A stretch of DNA of 6,637 nt from Acinetobacter sp. (GCA_030152605.1 JASLJB010000171.1:1-6637), one strand, 5' to 3'; positions 1 to 6,233 are shown, numbered from the stretch's first letter. The notes: generated from the letters alone by a model not told the origin. Program-made: numbers and translations.

Positions 1-1410
1 GCGAACACTGGCATGCAGCAGCGTCAATAACCAGACACTGAAAAACACCCCGATCTCTAGCGCGGCACGTGCTTCCATCTGCACAGGCACAATGCGGTTG
101 GCATAGAAATAGGCCGCACAGGCGATTGGCAAGCCGACGATCACCGTGACATTTAACACCCCCACCACGCGAATACTCCACGGCAAAGCCTGTTGCGTGG
201 TCGTCTGCGCGATGCGCTTAATGCGCCACAGGATCAGACCGCTGGCGATCATGCCACAGCCGAGTATGCCCGCCGCAAATAACAGCATCCGTAGTAAGGG
301 CTGCACCGCATGCCCCAAATGCAAGCCCGTCAACAGGTTATAGCTTGCGGCGATGGCCGAAGGTGTATTGGGATGACTCGGCAAAACTGCTGCGCTGATT
401 GCATCAAAGCTGCGTGATGGGATGGCATCGATCTGGGTCAGATCCTGACTATGCGCTGCACGAAACTCGACCTGCGCCCCGACTTGGTTGGGATGCAGCA
501 GCGTCATACTGGCGATCGGCTGTGTCGGCCACTGGGCTTGGGCGGCCCGCAACATCGGTGTGAGATTCGACATCGGCAACAGCGCCAACTGTGGCAGCGC
601 GCGTGCTTGCGCTTCATGCCGAGCGCCATGATGTTGCTGCGCTGGCAGTGACAGTGCAGCATGATCGCCACGCTGCTCGGCACTCAGTGCCTGAAAAAAA
701 GCAGCACGACCATCGGGATAATGATCCCTGATCGCCCACGGCATCAGGGTATAGATCAACAATAACAAACCACTAAAGCAAATCATCAGATAAAACGGCA
801 AGGCAAATACCGCACTGGCATTGTGCGCATCCAACCATGAGCGCTGGCCTTTGTTGGGTCTAAAGCTCAAGAAATCCTGAAAGATCTTTTTGTGGGTGAT
901 GATGCCGCTAATCAGCGCCGCCAACATCAATAGCGTGGCCAAGCCGATGATCCATCGTGCCCAAACATGCGGTAGGCCATAGAGTTGAAAATGGAAAATC
1001 GACAAAAACCGCCCGCCCTGGGTGGCTCTGGGAAATAACTGCTGCCCGGTCGTGGCATCGAGATAAATCAGTTCCGGTGCTTGATGGCGATGCCGTTGTT
1101 CACCACGTGCGACATGACTGAGATTGAGGGTGGTCTGACGCTCACTCGGCCATTGCAGCTCCCAACGTTCCGCAGTGGGTGCTGCTTGTTGCAACACCTT
1201 CAGCGCATCTGCAAGCTGCTGGCTTGGCGCTGCCCGATCCACCGATCGGTGTAACTCTGGCTGCATCCACAAGGTAATTTCCTGCTGATAGAAACTCAGC
1301 GATCCAGTGAAAAAAATTACGTAGAGCAGCGCGCCGAACAACAGACTGATCCAACGGTGTAACCATGCCATGGACTGGCGGGCGCTGAGTTGATGGCTAT
1401 GTATGGGCAT
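1..1410 (-). CDS. PepSY-associated transmembrane protein, putative inner-membrane ferric-siderophore reductase (3' end outside the window)
   Basis: The frame is open from ATG at 1410 to base 1 (470 codons, no stop), so the C-terminus lies beyond the left edge. Family members are about 500-540 residues, so little should be missing. The start is typical of PepSY-associated TM proteins: LHRWISLLFG (about 17-26) running into a first membrane helix (about 21-42). A soluble, presumably periplasmic, segment follows, then helices near 152-172, 198-222, 372-394, 415-437 and 450-467. Family-like histidines include H18, H140, H173, H196 (DAHNAS) and H364/H367 (LHLGH). FoxB-type relatives are haem-containing inner-membrane proteins that reduce ferric siderophores; applying that here is inference. 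The start is supported by GGTGGA 6 nt upstream, inside the end of the preceding gene, whose stop is 3 nt away. Co-transcription and translational coupling are likely. The link to the siderophore receptor upstream supports an iron role. Confidence 0.88.
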   Translation of the reverse strand, partial: MPIHSHQLSARQSMAWLHRWISLLFGALLYVIFFTGSLSFYQQEITLWMQPELHRSVDRAAPSQQLADALKVLQQAAPTAERWELQWPSERQTTLNLSHVARGEQRHRHQAPELIYLDATTGQQLFPRATQGGRFLSIFHFQLYGLPHVWARWIIGLATLLMLAALISGIITHKKIFQDFLSFRPNKGQRSWLDAHNASAVFALPFYLMICFSGLLLLIYTLMPWAIRDHYPDGRAAFFQALSAEQRGDHAALSLPAQQHHGARHEAQARALPQLALLPMSNLTPMLRAAQAQWPTQPIASMTLLHPNQVGAQVEFRAAHSQDLTQIDAIPSRSFDAISAAVLPSHPNTPSAIAASYNLLTGLHLGHAVQPLLRMLLFAAGILGCGMIASGLILWRIKRIAQTTTQQALPWSIRVVGVLNVTVIVGLPIACAAYFYANRIVPVQMEARAALEIGVFFSVWLLTLLHASVR

Positions 1411-1422
1411 GACTTATCCACC
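1411..1422 (-). promoter_or_regulatory. Ribosome binding site of the PepSY gene, inside the end of the DUF3649 gene
   Basis: Read on the minus strand, GGTGGA (1422-1417) precedes the ATG at 1410 by 6 nt and lies within the last codons of the upstream gene, directly before its TAA. This fixes the PepSY start and suggests that ribosomes finishing one gene initiate on the next. Confidence 0.7.
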
Positions 1423-1740
1423 CGATACAACGATATAGATCACATACATGATCAAAGTGCCCATAAAAATCCCCAAGCACACATTCAACAATGAATGCAG
1501 CAAGAACGCCCAAATCAGCACCACAACTTGAATGATAAAGGCCACCATCGTGGCCGCCAAAACCATACTGGCTTCGGGTAAAAGCGCGGACAGACTCAGG
1601 CACTTTGCCGTCACTGCCGCCAACAGATAGCCCCCAAAAATCGCCACCACAAAGCGCAATGCCACCATCACTCGATAGTGAAATAGGAGGTGGCTTTTTG
1701 ACTGCTTCGCTCGGGGCTGCTGCACGCCTTGATGTGACAT
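1414..1740 (-). CDS. Small DUF3649-type integral membrane protein of an iron-uptake operon
   Basis: A 108-residue protein with a short basic N-terminus (about 1-25) and three predicted membrane helices near 27-47, 58-80 and 84-105. The pattern FGGYLLAAVTA, then VLAATMVAF, then IWAFLLHSL resembles small proteins annotated 'iron uptake protein' or DUF3649, usually encoded between a TonB-dependent receptor and a PepSY TM protein, as here. The assignment rests on remembered pattern and context. No biochemical function is known to me; a partner or stabiliser of the PepSY reductase is a guess. A GTG lies directly before the ATG, but GAGGAG sits 5 nt from the ATG and only 2 nt from the GTG, so ATG at 1740 is preferred. 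The stop TAA is 3 nt before the PepSY start. An overlapping 131-codon frame at 1397-1792 is a shadow. Confidence 0.8.
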   Translation of the reverse strand: MSHQGVQQPRAKQSKSHLLFHYRVMVALRFVVAIFGGYLLAAVTAKCLSLSALLPEASMVLAATMVAFIIQVVVLIWAFLLHSLLNVCLGIFMGTLIMYVIYIVVSGG

Positions 1741-1745
1741 CACGT

Positions 1746-1751
1746 CTCCTC
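1746..1751 (-). promoter_or_regulatory. Shine-Dalgarno site choosing the DUF3649 start
   Basis: Minus-strand GAGGAG lies 5 nt from the ATG at 1740 and only 2 nt from the adjacent in-frame GTG at 1743. The spacing favours the ATG. Confidence 0.7.
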
Positions 1752-1795
1752 AAACAGTTCAAAATAAGGTCTATAAATCCACTCAACCGCATCAG

Positions 1796-1834
1796 GTCGA
1801 TTTAAAAGCGCATTCGCTCATCGACTTAAAAGCG
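1796..1834. repeat. Short direct and inverted repeats at the receptor stop codon
   Basis: TTAAAAGCG occurs at 1802-1810 and again at 1826-1834, 24 nt apart; the second copy is the stop and last codons of the receptor gene. GTCGAT (1796-1801) and ATCGAC (1820-1825) form a 6-bp inverted repeat enclosing a small AGCG/CGCT stem. On the minus strand this gives a weak hairpin followed by a few Ts, in the 85-nt gap between the receptor and DUF3649 genes. It is too weak to call a terminator with confidence; partial attenuation is possible. Confidence 0.5.
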
Positions 1835-4078
1835 ATACTGCATAGAAAATAAATACTGCCGAGGATCGGCATAGGTCGCCTGCAACACATTCAAACGGTA
1901 TTTTTGATTGCTAACATTTTTGATATCAAAGCCGAGCAAAATATCTGGATGCAGTTGATATTTCAGCATCAGATCCACAACGCTAAACGCAGCTTGTTGA
2001 TGGGCGAGATATTCCGCACCACGCACATTGGCATCATTGATCTGACTCTGCCAACGCAGACCCGCACCGACTTGCCACTGCTGCCATGCAGCAGGCAGTT
2101 GATACAGCGCATGCAGCTTCAACATTTTCTGCGGCTGCTCCAACTGAATGCGTTTGCCTTGATCTTTGGTCGTGGCATGGGTGTAGCCCGCTTGGATACG
2201 CAGTGCTGGGGTCAGTTGCCCCACCGCCTCAAGCTCAAAACCCGAGGTCTTGGCACCTTTGACCGCGCGGTAGTAGTTCTCCCCGTTGTTCAAGATCCCG
2301 ACCAGTTGTGGGTTATTGTCCAAGCGTGATTGAAAATACGCCGCACTCAGTTGTAGCGCATCCTCATGCAAACTGGCTTTGAGCCCAAACTCATGGCTAG
2401 TGCCTTCGATTGGATCGAGTCGCTTTTCCTGTTGATCTTTGGCACTTTGCGGTAAAAAGATCTGGCTATAACTGGCATAGGCAGACAGATATGGATTGAG
2501 ATCAAACACCACACCGGCATAAGGCGTGAGGATATTGTGATCGCTATACGCTTGATCAGGTTTACCATTTCGGGTCGAGTCTAAAGCGTAGCCCGAGTTA
2601 CGCAGCCCCAATATGCTGTGCAATTGTTCGGATAGATTGAGCCGTGTCGCGGCCATCAACGCATATTGCCGGCTATCGGTTTGGGTTTCGCTGCGCTTAC
2701 TGCTCATCAGATCCGCCGGCTTACTGATCTCGCCATTCCAACTATTCAGATCGACCCACTCACGGCCGATGGTGTGGCTATAGCGATTATCACTGTTAAA
2801 GCTTTGAAAACTGGCACCCAAGATCAGTTCATGCTGCTGACCCAACAGGGCATAGTCGCGACTGGCATAGCCATCCACAGCATGTGATTCAGCTGATAAT
2901 TGTTTGCTACCGGCTGCGACCTTGCCACGATGATGGATATAGTCAGCCGTTTCCGCGCGATTGGCGATGCCGGCCCAGACCCCATCCGAATCTTGCTTGA
3001 GATAGTTGTAATTCAGCTTGAGTAACCAACCGTTATCGAACTGATGAGTTGCATCGACAAAGGCATTTTGAGTATCACTGTGCTGATAGGTCCAGCGCGG
3101 TGCAGCATTATCGCGCGGCTGCATCGGGGCATTGTGTCCATTGGCAAAAAGCGTGCTGCTGTGCACACTCAAACCATTGCTACGATTGCGTTGTAACATG
3201 GCGCCGAGGTTGAGCTGGGTTTCTGGATTCGGATCAATCGCCACAGTGCTATACAACAGTCCACTTTGACTCTCGCCCCAACGCATAAAGGCGTTTTGAT
3301 CTTGAAAAGACAAGACCGTACGTGCTCTGAGGGTTTTATCTGTATTCAGCGGGGCTTGCAGATCGAGGTTATGACGTAGTCCGCCCCATCGGGTCTCGAA
3401 CTGATTGGCACTGAGCTGATAACGGCCTGTGGGCAACATGGCATCCGCGCGTTTTCTTTTTAGGTCGATACTGGCACTTGGATAACCAGCACCGCTGCTG
3501 AGCCCAGTCGCACCTTTGACCACGCTGATCTGCTCATAAATCGCGGGATCGAGTCGCGACAGATTGAGTCCAGTCTGTCCCATGACTGCGGCAGTCGTAG
3601 CAAGACCATCCAGACTGATATTTTTGATCTCGCTGCCACGGGCATAAAAGCTGCTGTACTCGCCACCAACGCCCAATGCACCCGCCGAACCATAACGGCG
3701 CAGATACACCCCAGGCACTTGCTCGATCGCCTCCGCGAAACTATTGATCTGTTGATCTTGTAATTGCTGCGCCGTGATCACGCTGACCGATTGCGGCGTC
3801 TGTTTGAGTGGCAAATTCAGTTTGGTGGCGCTGCTATTCAGACTACTTGCTTTGCGATTGGGTTGCTCAGTTGCCGTCAGGGTAATCGTCGGTAATGCGG
3901 TAATCACCTGTGTAGAAGCTGTCACTACTGTAGGTGCAGGCGCTGATGTAGGTGCAGTCAGCGTTGTAGAAGCCGTCGCTGCTGCATGTGCATCTATCAT
4001 CAGCAGATCAGCACTGCCAAGTAGCATGAGGTATTGGATGGCGCGGCTGAGGTTATTTTTTTTCAATAAAACAGACAT
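1826..4078 (-). CDS. TonB-dependent siderophore receptor (FhuE/FpvA-like)
   Basis: A 750-residue outer-membrane receptor, full length for its family. Residues 1 to about 32 are a signal peptide, with likely cleavage after DAHA. An Ala/Thr/Pro-rich linker (33-60) made of hexapeptide repeats leads to a probable TonB box around 64-69 (TITLTA). The plug (about 85-210) shows PLKQTPQSVSVIT, EAIEQVPGVYLRRYG, a YARGSEIKNISLDG stretch and VVKGATGLSSGAGYPSASI, close to the FhuE/FpvA pattern VxGATGLxxGxGxPSA. The 22-strand barrel (about 211-750) ends DPRQYLFSMQYRF with the C-terminal aromatic needed for outer-membrane assembly. It should import a ferric siderophore, possibly a hydroxamate, using TonB-ExbBD energy; the ligand cannot be read from sequence. 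There is no N-terminal signalling domain of the FecA/FpvA transducer type. ATG at 4078 has GGAAAG 4 nt upstream. It sits between DUF2946 and DUF3649/PepSY genes on the same strand, probably one operon. Confidence 0.95.
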   Translation of the reverse strand: MSVLLKKNNLSRAIQYLMLLGSADLLMIDAHAAATASTTLTAPTSAPAPTVVTASTQVITALPTITLTATEQPNRKASSLNSSATKLNLPLKQTPQSVSVITAQQLQDQQINSFAEAIEQVPGVYLRRYGSAGALGVGGEYSSFYARGSEIKNISLDGLATTAAVMGQTGLNLSRLDPAIYEQISVVKGATGLSSGAGYPSASIDLKRKRADAMLPTGRYQLSANQFETRWGGLRHNLDLQAPLNTDKTLRARTVLSFQDQNAFMRWGESQSGLLYSTVAIDPNPETQLNLGAMLQRNRSNGLSVHSSTLFANGHNAPMQPRDNAAPRWTYQHSDTQNAFVDATHQFDNGWLLKLNYNYLKQDSDGVWAGIANRAETADYIHHRGKVAAGSKQLSAESHAVDGYASRDYALLGQQHELILGASFQSFNSDNRYSHTIGREWVDLNSWNGEISKPADLMSSKRSETQTDSRQYALMAATRLNLSEQLHSILGLRNSGYALDSTRNGKPDQAYSDHNILTPYAGVVFDLNPYLSAYASYSQIFLPQSAKDQQEKRLDPIEGTSHEFGLKASLHEDALQLSAAYFQSRLDNNPQLVGILNNGENYYRAVKGAKTSGFELEAVGQLTPALRIQAGYTHATTKDQGKRIQLEQPQKMLKLHALYQLPAAWQQWQVGAGLRWQSQINDANVRGAEYLAHQQAAFSVVDLMLKYQLHPDILLGFDIKNVSNQKYRLNVLQATYADPRQYLFSMQYRF
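3911..3982 (-). repeat. Four degenerate 18-nt tandem repeats in the receptor linker
   Basis: Plus-strand units begin at 3911, 3929, 3947 and 3965. All start with TGTAG; the first and fourth share TGTAGAAGC, and the second and third share TGTAGGTGCAG. The period is 6 codons. Read in the gene they encode residues 33-56 as AATAST, TLTAPT, SAPAPT and VVTAST. The array starts just after the likely signal-peptide cleavage site and ends just before the TonB box. Confidence 0.85.
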
Positions 4079-4211
4079 CTGACTTTCCAGAATAAGCCTT
4101 GATCAATCATCTCGCAGGTCAGCGATGATGAGCTTTTAACGTTTCACAGTTCGCCTGAGGCCACTCAGAATCAACATTAAACTGTTGGCTACGCAGACCG
4201 AACTGGACAAT
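4079..4211. other. Gap between the DUF2946 and receptor genes
   Basis: These 133 bases hold no gene. A weak 5-bp stem (4155-4159 with 4164-4168) has no T-tract, and TTGATCAA (4099-4106) is an 8-bp palindrome 20 nt before the receptor start. I see no convincing promoter or Fur box, so the receptor may be transcribed from upstream of the DUF2946 gene, or from a promoter I cannot recognise. Confidence 0.5.
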
Positions 4212-4754
4212 CTATCCGAAGACACAGACTGGAAATGGTGGTGCACGCCCCTGCGGCAAGAGATACAAGCGCTGTAAGGCAAAATACACTGCCTGAAAAC
4301 GTTGTTTAAAACTCAACAGTCGCACTTTGATCACGCCAAGTAACTGTTTGGTACTCAGGTCTAGGCCTGTAAATAAATGCGAATACACAGTGCAATACAG
4401 ACAGTCATGTGTCGCAGCTTGCGCATGCTCAGCATGAGGATTGTGCTGCGACGCAGACAGCTGCATCTGATCGAGCTGGCTGCGATCCAAGTGTTGGCCC
4501 CGTGCAGCATCGGCTCGTGTGATCTGTTCAGATAGAAGAGCTGGCGCGCCAGATGCAGGATGGGTTTGGCTGTGTGAGGCTGTGCGGATCAACAATTCGG
4601 AAATAGACTGACAGACCAAGGCAATACGCAGTTGCTCGGGAAAAATCGGCTGCATCAACACAGCAAGTTGCAGTAGCATTGCGCTACAGGCCAGAGCTAG
4701 TCCTATTCTCAAATGCGCCGAGTTCCATCTCAATGAAGCGGCACATTTTAACAC
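4212..4754 (-). CDS. DUF2946-type membrane-anchored protein with an HDCLYC motif
   Basis: A 180-residue frame from GTG at 4754. One hydrophobic segment (about 16-36) could be an anchor or uncleaved signal. A Cys follows in ALVCQS (C48), then a polar His-rich region (about 60-115), H116-D-C118-L-Y-C121, and an end with PQGRAPPFP (about 167-174). An N-terminal helix, a mid-protein H-x-C-x-x-C-like cluster and a C-terminal APP/GPP tail are what I recall for DUF2946, whose genes often adjoin metal-related TonB receptors, including copper-linked ones. The function is unknown; metal binding through the His/Cys cluster is inference. It is longer than usual for the family (about 120-140), mainly in the His-rich middle. 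The start is uncertain: GTG has no clear Shine-Dalgarno site, TTG at 4712 has GATGGA 10 nt upstream, and ATG at 4679 would remove much of the helix. It precedes the receptor gene on the same strand by 133 nt. Confidence 0.7.
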   Translation of the reverse strand: MLKCAASLRWNSAHLRIGLALACSAMLLQLAVLMQPIFPEQLRIALVCQSISELLIRTASHSQTHPASGAPALLSEQITRADAARGQHLDRSQLDQMQLSASQHNPHAEHAQAATHDCLYCTVYSHLFTGLDLSTKQLLGVIKVRLLSFKQRFQAVYFALQRLYLLPQGRAPPFPVCVFG

Positions 4755-4792
4755 ACTAAAAATATAAGCTTTATAATCAAAAAAACTATCAA

Positions 4793-4821
4793 CTTATACT
4801 AAACAAACACAAGCGAGATAA
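4793..4821 (-). promoter_or_regulatory. Candidate promoter for the DUF2946-receptor cluster
   Basis: On the minus strand, TTATCT (4821-4816, 3 of 6 to the -35 consensus) lies 17 nt before TATAAG (4798-4793, 5 of 6 to the -10). Transcription would start about 32 nt before the GTG. The region is AT-rich, so chance matches are common. Confidence 0.3.
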
Positions 4822-4950
4822 CAGCCTAATGCGATGTGGAAAATATAAGCAAGCGTGATCGATATAATCCTGTTTAATTCACAATATAATACATAAAGGT
4901 GTATTGAGACACGGTCAATCAATCAGTTGATTCGGCCTTAAATATTCGCC

Positions 4951-4968
4951 ATTCACTGCACAGTGAAT
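4951..4968. repeat. Perfect 18-bp palindrome, possible operator
   Basis: ATTCACTG (4951-4958), a 2-nt spacer, and CAGTGAAT (4961-4968). It lies about 30 nt upstream of a candidate extended -10 box and 80 nt before the DUF805 gene start. Size and symmetry fit a dimeric helix-turn-helix regulator site; there is no T-tract, so it is not a terminator. The regulator is unknown. Confidence 0.55.
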
Positions 4969-4996
4969 AAACAAATCAAAAATTGATCAGTTATTC

Positions 4997-5005
4997 TGCT
5001 ATGCT
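4997..5005 (+). promoter_or_regulatory. Candidate extended -10 promoter of the DUF805 gene
   Basis: TGC followed by TATGCT (-10 at 5000-5005) fits an extended -10 element. No good -35 lies 17 nt upstream, which extended -10 promoters tolerate. The start point would be near 5012, giving a leader of about 37 nt. GGGG with A-rich flank precedes the ATG at 5049. Confidence 0.35.
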
Positions 5006-5048
5006 TGCAGCACAAAAAATTTCAAATACTTAGAGAAATGGGGAAAAA

Positions 5049-5666
5049 ATGAAAGGTACTATTTTAGATTTTTCGGTCCAAACCAATACCGGCATTATTA
5101 GCGGTGATGATGAGAATAGATATAATTTTGAAGGGGCTGAATGGCGTGGCCAAGCCGCACCAATGCGTGGTCATCGCGTTGACTTTGACGTCAATCCTGA
5201 AGGTCATGCGATTCAAATTTATACTGCTGTCGGTGCTCAGAACATGCACAACACAGTGCAGAATCTCTCTGATCAATTAGATAAAATCTCAGATCAAAAT
5301 AAAGCTGAAGAACAATTCAATATGATTGATTGGTTCGTCAAAGGCTTGAAGAACTATACTAATTTTACAGGCCGTGCACGCCGTAAAGAATACTGGTTCT
5401 TTGTTTTAACCCAATTTATTATTTTGGTGATCCTGCAAATCTTAGACGGCATTATTGGCACAAATTATATATTTTATGCGATCGGTGTACTTGCATTACT
5501 ACTCCCATCCATTGCAGTTATGGTGAGACGTTTACATGATATCGGACGTTCAGGCTGGTGGTATTTTATTGTCTTGATTCCAATCGTCGGTGCAATTTTA
5601 TTATTGGTGTGGCTGGCCACAGAAACCAAACAAGAAGTCAATCAATGGGGCAATCCAGCCAAATAA
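5049..5666 (+). CDS. Cold-shock-like domain fused to a DUF805 membrane domain
   Basis: A 205-residue protein in three parts. Residues 1-58 resemble a cold-shock/OB-fold domain: KGTILDF, TGIISGDDENRYNF, RGHRVDFDV. The nucleic-acid-binding aromatic motifs are degenerate, with TNTGIIS where KGFGFI would be expected, so RNA or DNA binding is doubtful. Residues about 62-90 are polar and probably helical or coiled. Residues 92-203 are a DUF805 (YhaH-like) domain with FTGRARRKEYWFF (106-118), helices near 115-135, 139-157 and 169-190, the hallmark RRLHDIGRSGWW (160-171), and the family-like tail NQWGNP. The DUF805 function is unknown; it is an inner-membrane domain, and the N-terminal domain probably faces the cytoplasm. 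The gene stands alone: divergent from the uptake cluster, convergent with the LysM gene. It is clearly more AT-rich than the uptake cluster. Confidence 0.92.
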   Translation: MKGTILDFSVQTNTGIISGDDENRYNFEGAEWRGQAAPMRGHRVDFDVNPEGHAIQIYTAVGAQNMHNTVQNLSDQLDKISDQNKAEEQFNMIDWFVKGLKNYTNFTGRARRKEYWFFVLTQFIILVILQILDGIIGTNYIFYAIGVLALLLPSIAVMVRRLHDIGRSGWWYFIVLIPIVGAILLLVWLATETKQEVNQWGNPAK

Positions 5667-5697
5667 TCTTGGGCTTACTTGGCTCTCCGCCCAAAAA

Positions 5698-5720
5698 AAC
5701 AGGCGCATCAAGCGCCTGTT
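5698..5720. terminator. Intrinsic terminator between convergent genes, probably bidirectional
   Basis: AACAGGCGC (5698-5706) and GCGCCTGTT (5712-5720) form a 9-bp stem with a 5-nt loop. On the minus strand the stem is followed by an uninterrupted T run, a good terminator for the LysM gene. On the plus strand the tail TTCGTTGTTCT is a weaker U-tract for the DUF805 gene, which ends 31 nt upstream. Confidence 0.85.
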
Positions 5721-5728
5721 CGTTGTTC

Positions 5729-5746
5729 TGTCAGAGTCCTCTGACA
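5729..5746. repeat. Second hairpin in the convergent gap
   Basis: TGTCAGAG (5729-5736) and CTCTGACA (5739-5746) are perfectly complementary around a 2-nt centre. It stands 8 nt from the main terminator and 17 nt from the LysM gene stop. There is no T-tract in either direction. It may stabilise mRNA 3' ends or help pause polymerase. Confidence 0.6.
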
Positions 5747-5762
5747 AATATGACCACTTCAC

Positions 5763-6233
5763 TTAAGCCGGAATACGCAGTACCTGACCTGGGAAGATAT
5801 CGTCAGCATTTTTCAGTAGCGGACGATTGGCTTCAAAAATTTTGTTGTACTGGTTCGGATCACCATAAAACTGTTTAGAAATCTTAGATAAGTTATCACC
5901 CGATTGTACGGTATAGAATTTACTTTCAGGTTCTGGCGTTGCCACCGTCATTTGATCATCGACTTGCGCGACATGATCCACGTTACCAATCGCCAAGATA
6001 ATCTTTTCTTTATCGGCTTGAGACTGGACCTGACCTTTGAGTGTGGCCAAATCAGTGACGTTGTTATAGCTAACCGATAGACCTTCAATCGGAAGACCGA
6101 GGCTCTTTACACGTCCTAACAGTTGATTGGCCATCTCTTGTGCCGAAGGTTCAGCCGGAGTTTGTGGTGTTTGTACTTCTGCAGGTGCGGTATTTTTTTT
6201 GCCAATACCTTTTACAAAATCAAAAAGTCCCAT
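5763..6233 (-). CDS. kbp: BON-LysM domain protein, potassium-binding protein Kbp (YgaU) homologue
   Basis: A 156-residue protein, nearly the length of E. coli YgaU/Kbp (about 149), and similar along its whole length. It starts MGLFDFVK with no signal peptide, has a Pro/Ala/Gln-rich linker (about 15-32), a BON domain (about 34-96, with EKIILAIGNVDHVAQVDDQM) and a LysM domain (about 106-155, FYTVQSGDNLSKISKQFYGDPNQYNKIFEANRP ending PGQVLRIP as two conserved blocks). E. coli Kbp is a cytoplasmic protein that binds K+ selectively and is needed for normal growth at high potassium. The same role here is inferred from homology. Without a signal peptide, peptidoglycan binding through LysM is less likely. 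ATG at 6233 has GGAG 7 nt upstream. The gene is monocistronic: terminators lie on both sides, and it is convergent with the DUF805 gene. Confidence 0.93.
   Translation of the reverse strand: MGLFDFVKGIGKKNTAPAEVQTPQTPAEPSAQEMANQLLGRVKSLGLPIEGLSVSYNNVTDLATLKGQVQSQADKEKIILAIGNVDHVAQVDDQMTVATPEPESKFYTVQSGDNLSKISKQFYGDPNQYNKIFEANRPLLKNADDIFPGQVLRIPA

Larger units (their letters stand above)
4755..5048. other. Divergent intergenic region, AT-rich, no gene
   Basis: These 294 bases separate two divergent transcription units. They hold candidate promoters for both, a perfect 8+2+8 palindrome at 4951-4968, a smaller palindrome AATCAGTTGATT (4921-4932), and two copies of AAAATATAAGC (4759-4769 and 4840-4850). 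I see no coding frame with a credible start, and no near-consensus Fur box. Confidence 0.6.

Noticed and set aside
146..651. Plus-strand frames at 146-343 and 451-651
   Set aside because: Both are antisense to the PepSY gene, which is open through the whole region and has clear family features.
1142..1366. 74-codon minus-strand frame
   Set aside because: It lies within the PepSY gene in another frame, with no domain signal.
1397..1792. 131-codon minus-strand frame overlapping the DUF3649 gene
   Set aside because: It lies in another frame over a gene with a good ribosome site, family-like helices and operon context. Its protein is unlike any family I know.
1904..2329. 141-codon plus-strand frame
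   Set aside because: Antisense to the receptor barrel; composition is that of a shadow frame, and it has no ribosome site worth noting.
3774..4082. 102-codon plus-strand frame with Val/Ala-rich sequence
   Set aside because: Antisense to the receptor N-terminus; its Val/Ala richness is the reverse reading of the Ala/Thr repeat linker.
4097..4130. Possible Fur-like site around GATCAATCAT and GCGATGATGAG
   Set aside because: Too few matches to the 19-bp consensus and no proper symmetry.
5669..5694. TTGGGC/GCCCAA inverted repeat with a following A run, as a plus-strand terminator
   Set aside because: The 14-nt loop is large and the plus strand has As, not Ts, after the stem. The A run instead serves as the T-tract of the neighbouring hairpin on the minus strand.
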